Source: Candidatus Rifleibacteriota bacterium (lineage in GTDB: Bacteria; Muiribacteriota; Ozemobacteria; Ozemobacterales; Ozemobacteraceae). Taken from it: a stretch of DNA of 64,000 nt. Below the pieces are notes generated by a model. It had not been told where the DNA came from. It saw only the letters and a program-made list of their open reading frames with translations, and made no database searches. Positions within the stretch are counted from its first letter, which is position 1, and each line of letters begins with the position of its first letter. This document shows positions 24,660 to 35,297 of this stretch, in pieces. The translations under genes were made by a program, and so were the position numbers. Location: contig JADFZL010000009.1 of the NCBI GenBank assembly GCA_015232575.1, positions 1 through 64,000 of the forward strand. Direction: 5' to 3'.

Positions 24660-27347
24660 TCAGAGTTTCCTTAATTCATCAAGATATTCAGAAAGTTTTC
24701 CAACCTGAACCTGATAGGCGTTGAAACCTTCTCTGAGATTTTCCACTACTTCTGCAGGCGCCTTCTGAACAAATTTGTCGTCTTTCAGCTTGGCAGAAAG
24801 TTTTTCAATTTCCTTCTCAATCTTGCTTTTTTCATTTGTAATTCTCGTGATTTCAACAGGCACATCAATTACGCCTTCCAGGCTCAGACAGAGTTCGGTA
24901 TCGCCAAAGAGCCCTACAAGATGCTTGGGCGGCTTGGAAGAAACGAATTCAATGCACTCTACACCAGCAAGATGTTTAAGCATTCCTTCGTGCTGTTTTA
25001 TCAGATTGATGTGTGAACCGGCTTCAAGAACCCTGATTGTAACCTTTTTAGCTGGCTGAACATTTGCACTCGAGCGCAGATTTCGAATAACTCTGACCGC
25101 TTCACGCACATCAGAAACTTCAGATTCCAGTGGTAGATTGACGGCGCTGGGCGTTACTGTGGGGAATTCTGAATTAATAAGCATTCCGGTATTTCCCGGG
25201 ATCTTTCTCCAGATTTCATCTGTAACAAAGGGCATGAAGGGATGCAGCAAACGAAGTGCTGAATCAATAATTTTCACAAGAGTCTGCAAGGCAGCGCGTT
25301 TCTGCGGACAATCATCACCGAAAAGCAGCGGTTTAGTCATTTCGATGTACCAGTCGCAGAATTCGTCCCAGACAAAGTCGTAAACGGCTTTCATGGCATC
25401 ATTAAAACGATACTGACCGTCCTGAAGATGCGCAGTTGTCTGTTCGATAGTCTTGTTCAAACGTGAGATTATCCAGCGGTCCCAGGTAGATAATGAACTT
25501 TCATCACAGGATTCTCTCCGGAAATTATCGCCAAGGTTCATCAGAACAAATCTTGATGCATTCCAGAGTTTGTTTGCAAAATTCCTGCCCATTTCAACTT
25601 TGTCAGCAGCAAATCTGATGTCCTGACCAACCGGAGCCAGGAAAACAACTGTAAATCTCAGTGCATCAGCACCGAATTTATCAATGATTTCAAGCGGATC
25701 AGGAGAATTACCGAGTGACTTACTCATTTTCCTGCCCTTGATGTCTCTTACTATACTTGTGAAATAAACATCATGGAACGGGCATTCTCCGAGGAATTCG
25801 TAGCCTGCCATGACCATTCTTGCGACCCAGAAGAAGATAATGTCGGGTCCGGTTACAAGCGAATCGGTCGGATAGAACTTTCTGAGAGTCTCTGTATCTT
25901 CGGGCCAGCCCATGGTAGAAAAAGGCCACAACCACGATGAGAACCAAGTATCCAAAACGTCTTCATCCTGTTTTATTGAGGTGGTGTCACCGCATTTGCA
26001 GCATTTTTCAGGCATCTTTGCAGCAACCATTACATTTTTGCATTTTTCGCAGGTATAAGCCGGAATCCGGTGCCCCCACCACAATTGGCGGCTGATACAC
26101 CAGTCTCTGATATTTTCCATCCAGTGAAGGTATACGCCAATCCAGCGTTCAGGGGTAAAGCGAAGCTTTCCATTTTTAACCGCAGCAATGGCCGGCTGAG
26201 CGAGAGGGCGCATTTTGACAAACCACTGATCAGACAAATATGGCTCAATTACAGTCTGACATCTTTCGCAATGTCCGACGGCAAGCGCATGGTCTTCGAT
26301 TTTTTCAAGGAGTCCAAGCTCCTGAAGGTCTTCAATGACTTTTTCACGGCACTTGAAACGGTCCATTCCGCTGTATGTTCCTGCTGCTTCATTCATCTTT
26401 CCGCCTTCATCCATTACAATGATCGAAGGAAGAGAATTTCTGCGGCCCATTTCAAAATCGTTCGGGTCGTGAGCAGGAGTAACTTTTACGGCGCCGGTTC
26501 CAAATTTCGGATCAACAAAATCATCAGCAATTACCGGAATTTCCCTGTTTACAAGGGGAAGAACGACCATTTTTCCGATCAGCTCTCTGAATCTGTCGTC
26601 ATCAGGATTCACCGCGACAGCGGTATCGCCGAGCATTGTCTCGGGGCGTGTAGTTGCAACGGTAAGATGGCCATTGCCATTTTTAAGAGGATATTTAATG
26701 TACCAGAGATGGCCCTGTGTATCCTGAGGTATCTTTTCTTCATCTGATAAAGCCGTTCTACAGCGCGGACACCAGTTTATTATGTATTTTCCCTTATAAA
26801 TAAGGCCTTTTTCATATAACTTGATAAAACTTTGCTGAACAGCTTCAGAAAGGCCGCTGTCCATTGTGAAACGTTCTCTTTCCCAATCGCAGGAGCAACC
26901 CAGACGCTTCAGCTGCTTGATTATTATTCCACCGTATTTTTCTTTCCACTCCCAGACTTTCTGAACGAAGTTCTCACGGCCCAGATCGTGTCTGGATACT
27001 TTATCTTTTGCCAGCGACTTTTCAACAACATTCTGTGTTGCAATTCCGGCGTGATCTGTACCAGGGAGCCAGAGCGTTTCGTGCCCAAGCATTCGATGAA
27101 AACGAATCAGAATATCCTGAAGAGTGTTATTTAAAACATGCCCCATTGTAAGCATTCCGGTAACATTCGGAGGTGGAATAACAATGGTATACGGTTTCTT
27201 GGAGCTTTTTTCGCTGGCATGAAATGCGCCGGATGTTTCCCATGACTGGTAAACACGCTCTTCTACTAACTTCGGGTTATATGCCTTATCAAGCGGGGCA
27301 TCTGCTGCAGGAATCGGATTAGAGTTCAAGTCATTTTGGGTATTCAT
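24660..27347 (-). CDS. valS: Valyl-tRNA synthetase
   Basis: 895 residues, class I. Motifs: [18 protein letters not shown] (HIGH region), [17 protein letters not shown], and [14 protein letters not shown] (KMSKS). A zinc-ribbon-like insertion with CEKCKN and CCKCG near residues 425-450 is of the kind seen in many ValRS. The editing (CP1) domain includes [16 protein letters not shown], and a C-terminal coiled-coil tRNA-binding arm closes the protein. Followed closely by tyrS. Confidence 0.97.
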   Translation of the reverse strand: MNTQNDLNSNPIPAADAPLDKAYNPKLVEERVYQSWETSGAFHASEKSSKKPYTIVIPPPNVTGMLTMGHVLNNTLQDILIRFHRMLGHETLWLPGTDHAGIATQNVVEKSLAKDKVSRHDLGRENFVQKVWEWKEKYGGIIIKQLKRLGCSCDWERERFTMDSGLSEAVQQSFIKLYEKGLIYKGKYIINWCPRCRTALSDEEKIPQDTQGHLWYIKYPLKNGNGHLTVATTRPETMLGDTAVAVNPDDDRFRELIGKMVVLPLVNREIPVIADDFVDPKFGTGAVKVTPAHDPNDFEMGRRNSLPSIIVMDEGGKMNEAAGTYSGMDRFKCREKVIEDLQELGLLEKIEDHALAVGHCERCQTVIEPYLSDQWFVKMRPLAQPAIAAVKNGKLRFTPERWIGVYLHWMENIRDWCISRQLWWGHRIPAYTCEKCKNVMVAAKMPEKCCKCGDTTSIKQDEDVLDTWFSSWLWPFSTMGWPEDTETLRKFYPTDSLVTGPDIIFFWVARMVMAGYEFLGECPFHDVYFTSIVRDIKGRKMSKSLGNSPDPLEIIDKFGADALRFTVVFLAPVGQDIRFAADKVEMGRNFANKLWNASRFVLMNLGDNFRRESCDESSLSTWDRWIISRLNKTIEQTTAHLQDGQYRFNDAMKAVYDFVWDEFCDWYIEMTKPLLFGDDCPQKRAALQTLVKIIDSALRLLHPFMPFVTDEIWRKIPGNTGMLINSEFPTVTPSAVNLPLESEVSDVREAVRVIRNLRSSANVQPAKKVTIRVLEAGSHINLIKQHEGMLKHLAGVECIEFVSSKPPKHLVGLFGDTELCLSLEGVIDVPVEITRITNEKSKIEKEIEKLSAKLKDDKFVQKAPAEVVENLREGFNAYQVQVGKLSEYLDELRKL

Positions 27348-27456
27348 ATATTTGTCAGTTCTTTCCGTTTATATTTTCTGGTTTCCAGGTTAATAATCAA
27401 ATATTCTTCAAAGATAAAATTAAAACCCACACCACCAAATTTTTTTATTGGATGTA

Positions 27457-29748
27457 TTATTTCTGAATAAGTAAAACAAGTTTTTCAAATTCGCTTGGAG
27501 GCAAGTTGAGAGCGCGTGCCTGCTGGAAAATGTTGTTTTTTACTTCGAGTCCGCGTATTTTTTCAGAAAGTTTGTTGTCTGGTTTTACTGCAATTGCCTT
27601 GTTAAGGAAATCAATCGCCTTTTCGAAATTCGAAGTAAGCGAATAAACATCAGCAACTCTAAGTAGAAGCGGTAAATACTGAGGATCAAGCTTGAGTCCT
27701 TCTTCAAGGTAACCTCTGGCCGTTTCGAGGCTTCCCTTCTCAATCATTCTCTCGGCAAATCTCAGATATGTTGATGGATTCGGCTCGAATTCAGGAATGC
27801 CATCGGCGGGCAAACCATTCGGAGCAACAATCATCGCTCCGCACTTGTGACAGAAACGGCTATCGCTCTGAACTATTCTGGCATTGCAGCTTCCGCAATC
27901 GAAATGGTTCTGTACTACCCAGACTTTTGATTTCTTTACGATAGAATCTCCGCGCTTATAGCCTTTTTCGACTTCGAAAACAACCGTCAGGTCTTCAAAT
28001 TTATCTGACTTGAAAAAGTCGGTAGCCACGTGCTTCGCGGGATCATATTTTTCAGCAACAACTGGCATGTACTGAATCTCATTCGGAAGGATAAGTTTCT
28101 GAATAAGTTTATTGTGCAAAATCTGTAATTCTGGATTCGGATTTTTCTTAAGGAAATTATCAAGCTGATCAAAAAATTCAATGAAACAAATAAATACATC
28201 ATTCTCTGAAGAGAACGGAGCTGAAACATCTCTGGGAGCAGTATTATCGGCAATCTGCGCTTTAAGTCTGGCAATTTCAGCGTCTTTTTCAGCTGCTTCT
28301 TCCTGTGAATGCTGCAGAACCTGTTCAAATTTCTGAATTGCAAGAAGTTGGTCTGCGACCTGTTCCATTAGCTGGTCCACGTCGCCTGACGCGCTGTATT
28401 CGGGTTTTTCTGCCAATTTTGCTTTAAGCCCTTCCATTTCTGAATTCAGATCATTGCACTCAACGGTTTTGAGCTCAACTACTTTCTGAAGGGTTTCCAT
28501 TTCTCCCCGAAGAATAGTCAACGCACTCTCAGTTTCGGTAAATGCCGCGGACTGAGCTTCAAGCTCATCAATTCTGGCAACTTTGGCAGATAACTCCTGA
28601 ATCTGATTTAACAATTGTTCTTTTTCGGCTGGATCAACCTGAGGTTGAGCACTTGCTAATTCAATTTCAGCTTTGAGCGCCTCAAGCTGTAAATTTGCGG
28701 CATCAAGACTTGATTTTGCGAATTCCAACTCTGCTTTGGCAGCTTCAAGTTCAATATTTGGCGCTGAAGCCATTGATTTTGCAGCTTCTAATTCGGACTT
28801 TGTCGAATCAAGCTCTGCTTTATTATGCTCAAACTGTTCTTTCAATGCAGCGAGTTCTGTTGAAACAGCTTCAATATCTGCCGCTGGTGTTGATACTGGT
28901 GCTGACGCCTTTAGTGATTCCAGTTCTGCCACTACAGCTTCATGTGAAGCCTTAAGAGCAGCAATTTCTTCTTTGAGAGTGGTTTCTTTCTGCGAAACTT
29001 CGGCGTCTTTTGCATCAAGAATCTGTTTAAGAGCGGTCAGTTCTTCATTAAGCCTGGGAATTTCTGCATTTGCAAACTCGACTTCTGAATCTTTTGCAGC
29101 AAGTTGAGCTTTCAATGATTCAATTAGAGCTGCGCTTTCCGGGTTTTCCTGGGAAGGTGCGGAGGGTGCTGAGGATGCATTACTAAGCTGAGTTTCGAGA
29201 GAAGCCACCTGTGTTCTTAGACTTTCGGTTTCCTCAAGGGACGCTGTCATTGCATCAATGGTTGCTTTCATTTGACCGATTTCAAATGAAGCGCGGTCTT
29301 TTTCTGCTGTTAATTCATCAGTTGCTGCAGAGGTTTTTCTTTTCTCTTCTTCAAGCTCACTTTCGAGCAGAAGCATTTTCTGCTGGAGTTCGCCTGCCTG
29401 AGCATCAGACAATGAGGAACCACCCTGATCGCCTTTTTCACGGTAACTTTCTTCAATAGCACGATTCAGAGCTTCAATCTGCTCGTCTTTTTCACGAATG
29501 CTTTCAGCCAGTTTGTCTCTGTGATTTTCGAGTTCGCTCTGAAGTTTCTGAATTTCAGACTCTTTTGTTTCAAGCGACTTCATCAGGTCAGCTTTTTTTG
29601 GCCCCTGCTCGGCACTTTCCTGTGCTTTCAGATTTTTTATCTGAAGCTGAAGCAACTTTATCAGATTGTCCTTTTGAACAATCTGCTGATTCAATTTCTT
29701 AAAAAACTCATTACTGAGATTGACTTCTTTTTCCTCGCCAGGATTCAT
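27457..29748 (-). CDS. Long coiled-coil protein with zinc ribbon and TPR repeats
   Basis: About 763 residues from the ATG at 29748 (GGGAG just upstream; the frame extends slightly further to a GTG). Residues 1-500 are almost continuous coiled coil, rich in Ala, Glu, Leu and Ser. Next comes a globular part, then a four-Cys zinc ribbon (CGSCNAR and CHKCGAM) near residue 635. The C-terminus has two or three TPR motifs (AERMIEKGSLETARGYLEEG, YSLTSNFEKAIDFLNKAI). There is no signal peptide, so it is cytoplasmic. Such a build suits a scaffold or a structural or division-associated factor, but no known family is recognised. It sits about 110 bases upstream of valS. Confidence 0.72.
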   Translation of the reverse strand: MNPGEEKEVNLSNEFFKKLNQQIVQKDNLIKLLQLQIKNLKAQESAEQGPKKADLMKSLETKESEIQKLQSELENHRDKLAESIREKDEQIEALNRAIEESYREKGDQGGSSLSDAQAGELQQKMLLLESELEEEKRKTSAATDELTAEKDRASFEIGQMKATIDAMTASLEETESLRTQVASLETQLSNASSAPSAPSQENPESAALIESLKAQLAAKDSEVEFANAEIPRLNEELTALKQILDAKDAEVSQKETTLKEEIAALKASHEAVVAELESLKASAPVSTPAADIEAVSTELAALKEQFEHNKAELDSTKSELEAAKSMASAPNIELEAAKAELEFAKSSLDAANLQLEALKAEIELASAQPQVDPAEKEQLLNQIQELSAKVARIDELEAQSAAFTETESALTILRGEMETLQKVVELKTVECNDLNSEMEGLKAKLAEKPEYSASGDVDQLMEQVADQLLAIQKFEQVLQHSQEEAAEKDAEIARLKAQIADNTAPRDVSAPFSSENDVFICFIEFFDQLDNFLKKNPNPELQILHNKLIQKLILPNEIQYMPVVAEKYDPAKHVATDFFKSDKFEDLTVVFEVEKGYKRGDSIVKKSKVWVVQNHFDCGSCNARIVQSDSRFCHKCGAMIVAPNGLPADGIPEFEPNPSTYLRFAERMIEKGSLETARGYLEEGLKLDPQYLPLLLRVADVYSLTSNFEKAIDFLNKAIAVKPDNKLSEKIRGLEVKNNIFQQARALNLPPSEFEKLVLLIQK

Positions 29749-29965
29749 ATCCACTCCCACACAGGGTTTTTTTCAATTCAAATTTCTTCGCCCAATATAC
29801 CACATTCCCCATAATAAAATGGTATTAAAAATATCATAGCCAATATTCTATTTCAAGGGAAAACTTTTTATTTTGCATTATTTTTATTCTTCAGCCTTGA
29901 AATTTATCGACCAAAAATTTCAAAATACAGCTTTATAAATAAAGCCTTCCCCTTTAGCAGACAAT

Positions 29966-29994
29966 TTGTCATATAGTCAAAAGATTGTTATAAT
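29966..29994 (+). promoter_or_regulatory. Sigma-70-type promoter
   Basis: TTGTCA (29966-29971), 17 bases, perfect TATAAT (29989-29994). The predicted start is near 30001, about 32 bases before the ATG at 30033. Confidence 0.72.
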
Positions 29995-30032
29995 GTTTAT
30001 AGAGAAGAAAAAAATATCAGCAGGAGAAAATT

Positions 30033-31280
30033 ATGTCTGGGAAATATATAAAAATCGCAGGAATAATTACTTTTATTTTATCTTTTAACGTTCTTTTATT
30101 TGCAGAAACCGGCGCTGTAGGGGCAACGGGTCCGTTTCCGTGGGAGGACCCAAATTCCGGATTCAGCGGAACCTGGACTTCAACCAATACCGGAATTAAG
30201 CCGGGTGGAATCGTTGGTACTACCGGGCCTACAGGAAGCACAGGCGCTGTTACACCACAAAGTTTTGACACTGTTGATAAAACAATTAAAAGCAGCGGAT
30301 CAACGACACAAAATGGACAGGCAGTGTCCAATGCCGGCGTTGATACCGGTAAAACAGGCACTTCGCATCAGGACGCTGTCAATGATTACCTGAATAACGC
30401 TGCGAATACAATTGCTGGTACAAGCGGCTCAGCATCAGCCTGGTCATGGTCTAAGAGCTGGAAAATTGGGCCAGACGGCAAACCTTATGAAGTAAGGGAA
30501 AGTTATCATCAAGGATCTCTTAATCTCTCCGGCAAAAACAACCCCGGACAAACGCCAGCAACTCAAACACCAACTTCAACCACTCCTGCCACAAATCCTT
30601 CGAATCCGGCAAATCCGAACACAACTCCAGTCGCAACTCCAGGAACGACTCCCAACCCAACCTCCGGAACTCCTCCTGCAAATAGTCCCGTGCCCACAGC
30701 AGCAAATCCTTCAACACCTGCTAATTCTACACCAGACATTCCATGCAACAATCCAACAGCTGCAAACCCATCATCAGCAGGCTCAGACAAGACCTCGGGA
30801 GATGTTAAACCCGACCTACCGCCAGTAGACGCAGCACCAATTTCTATTCCCAATCCAATTCTTTCTCTATCTATCAGCGACCCGACCGCAGCCGTTGATC
30901 AACCGCCATTTCCAACAATATTTGACCCGAATGACGTTGTAAACACAGTACCACCGGAAGTTTTAAGCAGAGTAGCCTCGGCAGTCCCGGAAGACACACG
31001 TGTCAAATTCTCTCTCGATCTTCTTCCTCCACTTGATACAAGTAAAGTTCGAGTAACTTTCGTAGACCCTGATGACCAACAGGTGGATTTGCCCTATCAG
31101 AGAACATTTTATCACCTCTATAGAACACCTTCTAATACTAGCTATTTCGTAAAGGTCTATTACCCTGATCCCATAACAAACAAGAATGAAGAAATTCTCA
31201 GCATCGCTGTTCCAGTATACAAGATGGGATTTGGCAACCAGACAATCCAACACAACCAGCAAAATGTCGCGGGGAATTGA
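30033..31280 (+). CDS. Secreted Pro/Thr-rich protein with short collagen-like triplets
   Basis: 415 residues. AGGAG lies 8 bases before the ATG. Signal peptide of about 25 residues (ending LFAE). Near the mature N-terminus are short Gly-X-Thr runs ([19 protein letters not shown]) like those of the large lipoproteins at 39029-49200. Residues about 165-250 are a low-complexity Pro/Thr/Asn/Ala linker. The last 130 residues form a globular domain (VKFSLDLLPPLDTSKVRVTF, YYPDPITNKNEEI). Function unknown; a cell-surface or extracellular role is inferred. Confidence 0.72.
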   Translation: MSGKYIKIAGIITFILSFNVLLFAETGAVGATGPFPWEDPNSGFSGTWTSTNTGIKPGGIVGTTGPTGSTGAVTPQSFDTVDKTIKSSGSTTQNGQAVSNAGVDTGKTGTSHQDAVNDYLNNAANTIAGTSGSASAWSWSKSWKIGPDGKPYEVRESYHQGSLNLSGKNNPGQTPATQTPTSTTPATNPSNPANPNTTPVATPGTTPNPTSGTPPANSPVPTAANPSTPANSTPDIPCNNPTAANPSSAGSDKTSGDVKPDLPPVDAAPISIPNPILSLSISDPTAAVDQPPFPTIFDPNDVVNTVPPEVLSRVASAVPEDTRVKFSLDLLPPLDTSKVRVTFVDPDDQQVDLPYQRTFYHLYRTPSNTSYFVKVYYPDPITNKNEEILSIAVPVYKMGFGNQTIQHNQQNVAGN

Positions 31281-31292
31281 AAAAACACTGGT

Positions 31293-31992
31293 ATGGCTTT
31301 GCAGTTGAAAATAAAAGATTTTCTTTCTTATGCTCTTTCAATTTTTTTTCCATTTCACTGTCATATCTGTGATAAGCCAATAGGGTCATCATCAGTTGTA
31401 TGTCCAGAATGCTCTGACGAGATCAGGCATTCTGGATTTTCTCTTATGCGAGTATCAGATGTCAGATGCAATTATGCAATCTGGACGGCAGGAGATTATT
31501 CAGGAAAGCTCTCGAATGCCATCAAAATCATGAAATATCGGCCTTCGAAAAGAATCTGGAAGCATATAATCCCATTCCTTGAAAAAGCTCTCAAATCAGG
31601 AAATTTGTCGGCAGACGTAATAATTCCAGTTCCAATTCATGCTGAAAGAGAGAGAAAACGCGGATTTAATCAGGCAGAAATAATTGCCAGGGAAACCGCA
31701 AGACTTTTGAATTCTAATTACAGCCCGCTCCTTGAAAGAGTCTTCCCTACAACCCCTCAAGCAGGTTTATCTGAAACGGATAGAAAAATTAATCTGATAA
31801 AATGCTTTTCAGATTAACCCAAAAGCAATTTTAGAATTGTTTAAAGGGAAAAAACTTCTTCTGGTCGACGATGTTGCTACCACTGGAACGACTATTCAGG
31901 AATGTTCCGGGATACTCCAGACATTAAATCCACATTCTATTGAAGCATTTGTTCTTGCTCACTCTTTTAAAAAAAATGTATTTGAGGTATAA
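31293..31992 (+). pseudogene. comF: ComF-family phosphoribosyltransferase-like protein, frameshifted
   Basis: ComF proteins belong to the PRTase fold and are linked to DNA uptake. The first frame (31293-31817) has the zinc-finger start (CHICDKP and CPEC) and RKRGFNQAEIIARETA. It stops just after KCFSD. Removing one T from the TTTT run at 31806-31809 joins it to a frame reading NPKAILELFKGKKLLLVDDVATTGTTI, the PRPP-binding motif, which ends at 31992. The gene is therefore broken by a single-base insertion, or the read has a homopolymer error. No other competence genes are nearby. Confidence 0.82.
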
Positions 31993-32029
31993 TATCTCTG
32001 GGAAAATTTAATTTATAACAGGTGTAAAA

Positions 32030-32584
32030 ATGTTACAGAAAATTCACAGAATCGGGGAAGAACTTCTTCGCAAAGAATCAGAGCCAGTGAAGGAAATCAA
32101 TGACTCGATTAAAAATCTTGTCAAAGATATGTTTGAAACAATGCACGAAGCAAACGGAGTTGGGCTTGCTGCTCCACAGATCGGCCAAAATATAAGACTG
32201 TTCGTGATTGACGTTGATAACAATCCACTGGTCTTCATAAATCCAAGGATCAAAAAAATGACAGGGAAAGAAACTGCCGAGGAAGGGTGTCTTTCTGTTC
32301 CTGGCTTGAGAGAATGTGTTCAGAGGGCGACAAGAGTCACAGCAGAAGCCTTTGATATTGATGGACATTCTTTTGAAATTAAAGCAGAAGGCCTTGCTGC
32401 TCGGGCAATTCAACACGAGCTTGATCACCTTGACGGTGTTCTCTTTGTAGACAGAATTTCAAAATCCAGGAAAAATCAAATCAGATATAAGCTTGAACAG
32501 CTTGAAGCTGGCAAGGATCTTCCGGAAGAATTGGATGAAGTGGAAGAAGAAACTCAAGAGGAAGAAGTATCACAAACTGCATGA
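32030..32584 (+). CDS. def: Peptide deformylase
   Basis: 184 residues. Removes the formyl group from nascent proteins; metal enzyme. The three signature motifs are intact: GVGLAAPQIGQ, EEGCLSVPG (metal Cys) and QHELDHLDG (metal His pair and catalytic Glu). It has an acidic C-terminal tail (EELDEVEEETQEEE). Its stop overlaps the fmt start by four bases (ATGA), the usual def-fmt arrangement. Confidence 0.97.
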   Translation: MLQKIHRIGEELLRKESEPVKEINDSIKNLVKDMFETMHEANGVGLAAPQIGQNIRLFVIDVDNNPLVFINPRIKKMTGKETAEEGCLSVPGLRECVQRATRVTAEAFDIDGHSFEIKAEGLAARAIQHELDHLDGVLFVDRISKSRKNQIRYKLEQLEAGKDLPEELDEVEEETQEEEVSQTA

Positions 32585-33528
32585 AAATAGTTTTTATGGG
32601 ATGTCCACAGTTTGCGGTTCCATCTCTGGAAATGCTTGCAAAAGACAGCCGCTTCAAACTTCTTTCTGTCTACTGCATGCCAGATAAGCCGCAGGGGCGC
32701 GGAAAAAAGCTTGAAATGACGCCAATCAAGCGATGTGCTGTTGAGCTTGGAATTCAAGTTCACACTCCTTTTTCGTTCTCAAAATGCCCTGAAGAAATTG
32801 CAATTCTCGCCGATTATCAGCCCGATTATATCGTTGTTGTTGCTTATGGCCTTATTCTGCCCGAATCAGTTCTGAAGATTCCAAAAATTGCGGCAATAAA
32901 TCTTCACGCTTCGATTCTTCCATCATATCGCGGACCTTCTCCAATTCACGCAGCTATTATCAACGGCGATTCCCACACGGGAAATACGGTAATGCTCATG
33001 AATAAAAAAATGGACCAAGGCGATATTCTTGCTGTCCAAAAAATTGAAATTTCTGAATCGTCCTCATTTTCAGATTTACATGATAACCTGAGCCTTTCAG
33101 GAGCTAAGCTGCTGACAGACACTCTTGTTGACTTTTCAACTGGAAAAATTAAACCTGTACAACAGGATCATTCAAAAGCTTCCTATACAAAAAAAATCAC
33201 TCCTGAAACAGGAAAAATTAATTTTTCTGAACCAGCATACGTAGTTGAAAGACTTGTTCGCGCACTGGCTCCTTCTCCGGGGGCCTGGTTTTTAAGTAAA
33301 AATGAACGAATTAAAATCGGAAAAGCACTTGTTTTGGACGATTTCTCCTCTGCCGCTCCTGGAAACATTTTATCGGCCGATACAACTAAGGGTTTAAAAA
33401 TTTCGTGTGGAAAAAACACGGTGCTGGAAATACTTTCATGCCAGCGCCCCGGCAAACTCATGCTTCCGACAAAAGATTTCCTGCGCGGATATTCTTTCAA
33501 CCTGGATGAAAACCTGAATTGCATATAG
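32581..33528 (+). CDS. fmt: Methionyl-tRNA formyltransferase
   Basis: 315 residues. Formylates Met-tRNA(fMet) using 10-formyl-tetrahydrofolate. The N-terminal GART-like domain has MGCPQFAVPSLEMLA and the catalytic region AAINLHASILPSYRGPSPIH with Asn, His and a later Asp. The C-terminal OB-like tRNA-binding domain is present (FLSKNERIKIGKAL). Coupled to def by a four-base overlap. Confidence 0.97.
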   Translation: MKIVFMGCPQFAVPSLEMLAKDSRFKLLSVYCMPDKPQGRGKKLEMTPIKRCAVELGIQVHTPFSFSKCPEEIAILADYQPDYIVVVAYGLILPESVLKIPKIAAINLHASILPSYRGPSPIHAAIINGDSHTGNTVMLMNKKMDQGDILAVQKIEISESSSFSDLHDNLSLSGAKLLTDTLVDFSTGKIKPVQQDHSKASYTKKITPETGKINFSEPAYVVERLVRALAPSPGAWFLSKNERIKIGKALVLDDFSSAAPGNILSADTTKGLKISCGKNTVLEILSCQRPGKLMLPTKDFLRGYSFNLDENLNCI

Positions 33529-33629
33529 ATTAATTAATTGTACAAATAATGAAGGAGTATCCAAACCTGCGGATTTCGAACTTGAATTTTCAAAAAGTGC
33601 GAAATCATGCTTTTCAGGTTATTTAAATT

Positions 33630-34496
33630 ATGATTCTGCAGAAACAATTAAATAAATTTCTTGCTCCACTTTTTGTTTTTACCTTTCTTTTATCAGCCAC
33701 TCAAGCTGACTGCTTTGCGTCCATTTCGAGAACAAATCCGGGTGATGAAATTTTTTCTTTCGCATGCGTATATTCGAAACTTCCTGTTGCTTCTCTCAGC
33801 GAATCTCTCGCCGGCATGATGATTCTCGAGCCAGATCACTACTCTGCTTCTGAAATACTTGACTTAAAACACAACGGAAAACATATCATCGCTTATCTAT
33901 CTGTTGGTGAACTTGAAACTTACCGCTCCTATTGCACTAAAGAAGTTGTTTCTCAACTGAAATATTCTGAAAACCCGGACTGGCCAGATAATTTCAGAGT
34001 TAAATTTCAAGATCCGCGATGGGAAAAAATACTGAAAAACTACATTGATGAAATTATGACAAAGAATTTTGATGGAATTGTCATGGACGTGGTCGATGTG
34101 TGGAAAATATTTCCCGATACCGCAGCATCAAAGGAATCCATGATAAAACTCATAACTTCACTCGGAATACACATAAGAAATCGCAACCTGGATTCAATCC
34201 TTTTATTTTACAATTCGCATGAATTGTTTGATAACACACTTGTTGAAAACCTTTTTGACGGAATTCTTCAGGAGAGCCTTTTTACAACATGGAAAAAAGA
34301 ACCCGTTGATCCAGAATGGAGGCTGCAAACAATTTCCTCACTCGAAAAATTGCGAACAAAGGGCAAATTTGTCGGAATAATTGAATACAAACGCTCTCCG
34401 GCAATAATAAAAAACCTTTTAAACCAGTGCCGAAAATATGGTTTCTGTCTTTATACAGCCGACAAATATCTTATGAATCTTTATCAGATTCCCTGA
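33630..34496 (+). CDS. Exported TM1410/GH114-like glycosidase
   Basis: 288 residues with a Sec signal peptide of about 30 residues. The (beta/alpha)8 domain carries IAYLSVGELETYR, KNFDGIVMDVVDVW (acidic pair at a strand end) and GILQESLFT, typical of the TM1410/endo-alpha-1,4-polygalactosaminidase (GH114) group. Members are thought to cut amino-sugar polymers. The substrate here is unknown; a role in matrix or cell-envelope glycans is inference. The ribosome binding site is weak. Confidence 0.8.
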   Translation: MILQKQLNKFLAPLFVFTFLLSATQADCFASISRTNPGDEIFSFACVYSKLPVASLSESLAGMMILEPDHYSASEILDLKHNGKHIIAYLSVGELETYRSYCTKEVVSQLKYSENPDWPDNFRVKFQDPRWEKILKNYIDEIMTKNFDGIVMDVVDVWKIFPDTAASKESMIKLITSLGIHIRNRNLDSILLFYNSHELFDNTLVENLFDGILQESLFTTWKKEPVDPEWRLQTISSLEKLRTKGKFVGIIEYKRSPAIIKNLLNQCRKYGFCLYTADKYLMNLYQIP

Positions 34497-34544
34497 CAAT
34501 GCGTTCAGCAACCTTGAAAAGGAAACAGGAGATAGCGGAAAATA

Positions 34545-35294
34545 ATGCGAATACTTGGTCTTGATCTAGGTTCAAGAAGAACTAAAGCTGTACTGCTGGA
34601 AGATAGAAATATTGCCACCACAGCAATATTTGAATCCTGGCTACTTTCAAAAGACGATATTTTGCAATGGGTCAGAACTGTCAGCTACGACAGCTGTGTT
34701 TGCACGGGTTACAGCAGAAGACTCGCTGCAGAAAATCTGGGCGGAAAAATCATCACGGAAATATCAGCATTCGCTTCAGGTGCCGCAATTCTCGCACCTG
34801 AATCGGAGACAATTATCGATATCGGCGGACAGGATGCAAAAGTTATAAAGCGCGAAAAAAATGGTTCGGTTGCTGATTTTGAAATGAATGACCGCTGTGC
34901 CGCCGGAACAGGGAAATTCTTTGAAATTTCAGCAAAAACACTCGGAAAAAGCTACGATGAATTCATCGAGGCTGCATTTTCATCAGAAGAATTGCAGACA
35001 ATAACAAGCATTTGTGCTGTATTTGCAGAATCAGAAATAATCGGAAAACTTGCTGAAGGCATTTCGGGGAATTCAATTGCCCGGGGAATTTTTCATTCAG
35101 TTGCTCAGCGCATTCTGACAATGATCAAGCGCCTTTCAGGGAAACCGCCTTTCATTCTTGTCGGAGGCGGAGCCAATAGAGCACTTTCGCGCGAACTTGA
35201 AAAATTGCTTGGTGAAAAAGTTGATCTCCCACCAAACGCTTCTTATTTCGGAGCAGCCGGAGCTGCGCTAAGCGGTTTAAAAAAACATAAATAA
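34545..35294 (+). CDS. BadF/HgdC-type CoA-dehydratase activase
   Basis: 249 residues of the ASKHA (actin/hexokinase-like) fold. The motifs GLDLGSRRTKAVL, IDIGGQDAKVI and NDRCAAGTGKFFE fit the activator of 2-hydroxyacyl-CoA dehydratases and benzoyl-CoA reductases. That activator uses ATP and a [4Fe-4S] cluster held between subunits to inject an electron. The Cys in NDRCAAG and a second in ITSICAVFAES could bind that cluster. The dehydratase subunits are not in the window. It is followed by hutH, suggesting amino-acid fermentation (histidine to glutamate, then glutamate by the hydroxyglutarate route); this link is inference. Confidence 0.85.
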   Translation: MRILGLDLGSRRTKAVLLEDRNIATTAIFESWLLSKDDILQWVRTVSYDSCVCTGYSRRLAAENLGGKIITEISAFASGAAILAPESETIIDIGGQDAKVIKREKNGSVADFEMNDRCAAGTGKFFEISAKTLGKSYDEFIEAAFSSEELQTITSICAVFAESEIIGKLAEGISGNSIARGIFHSVAQRILTMIKRLSGKPPFILVGGGANRALSRELEKLLGEKVDLPPNASYFGAAGAALSGLKKHK

Positions 35295-35297
35295 TAA

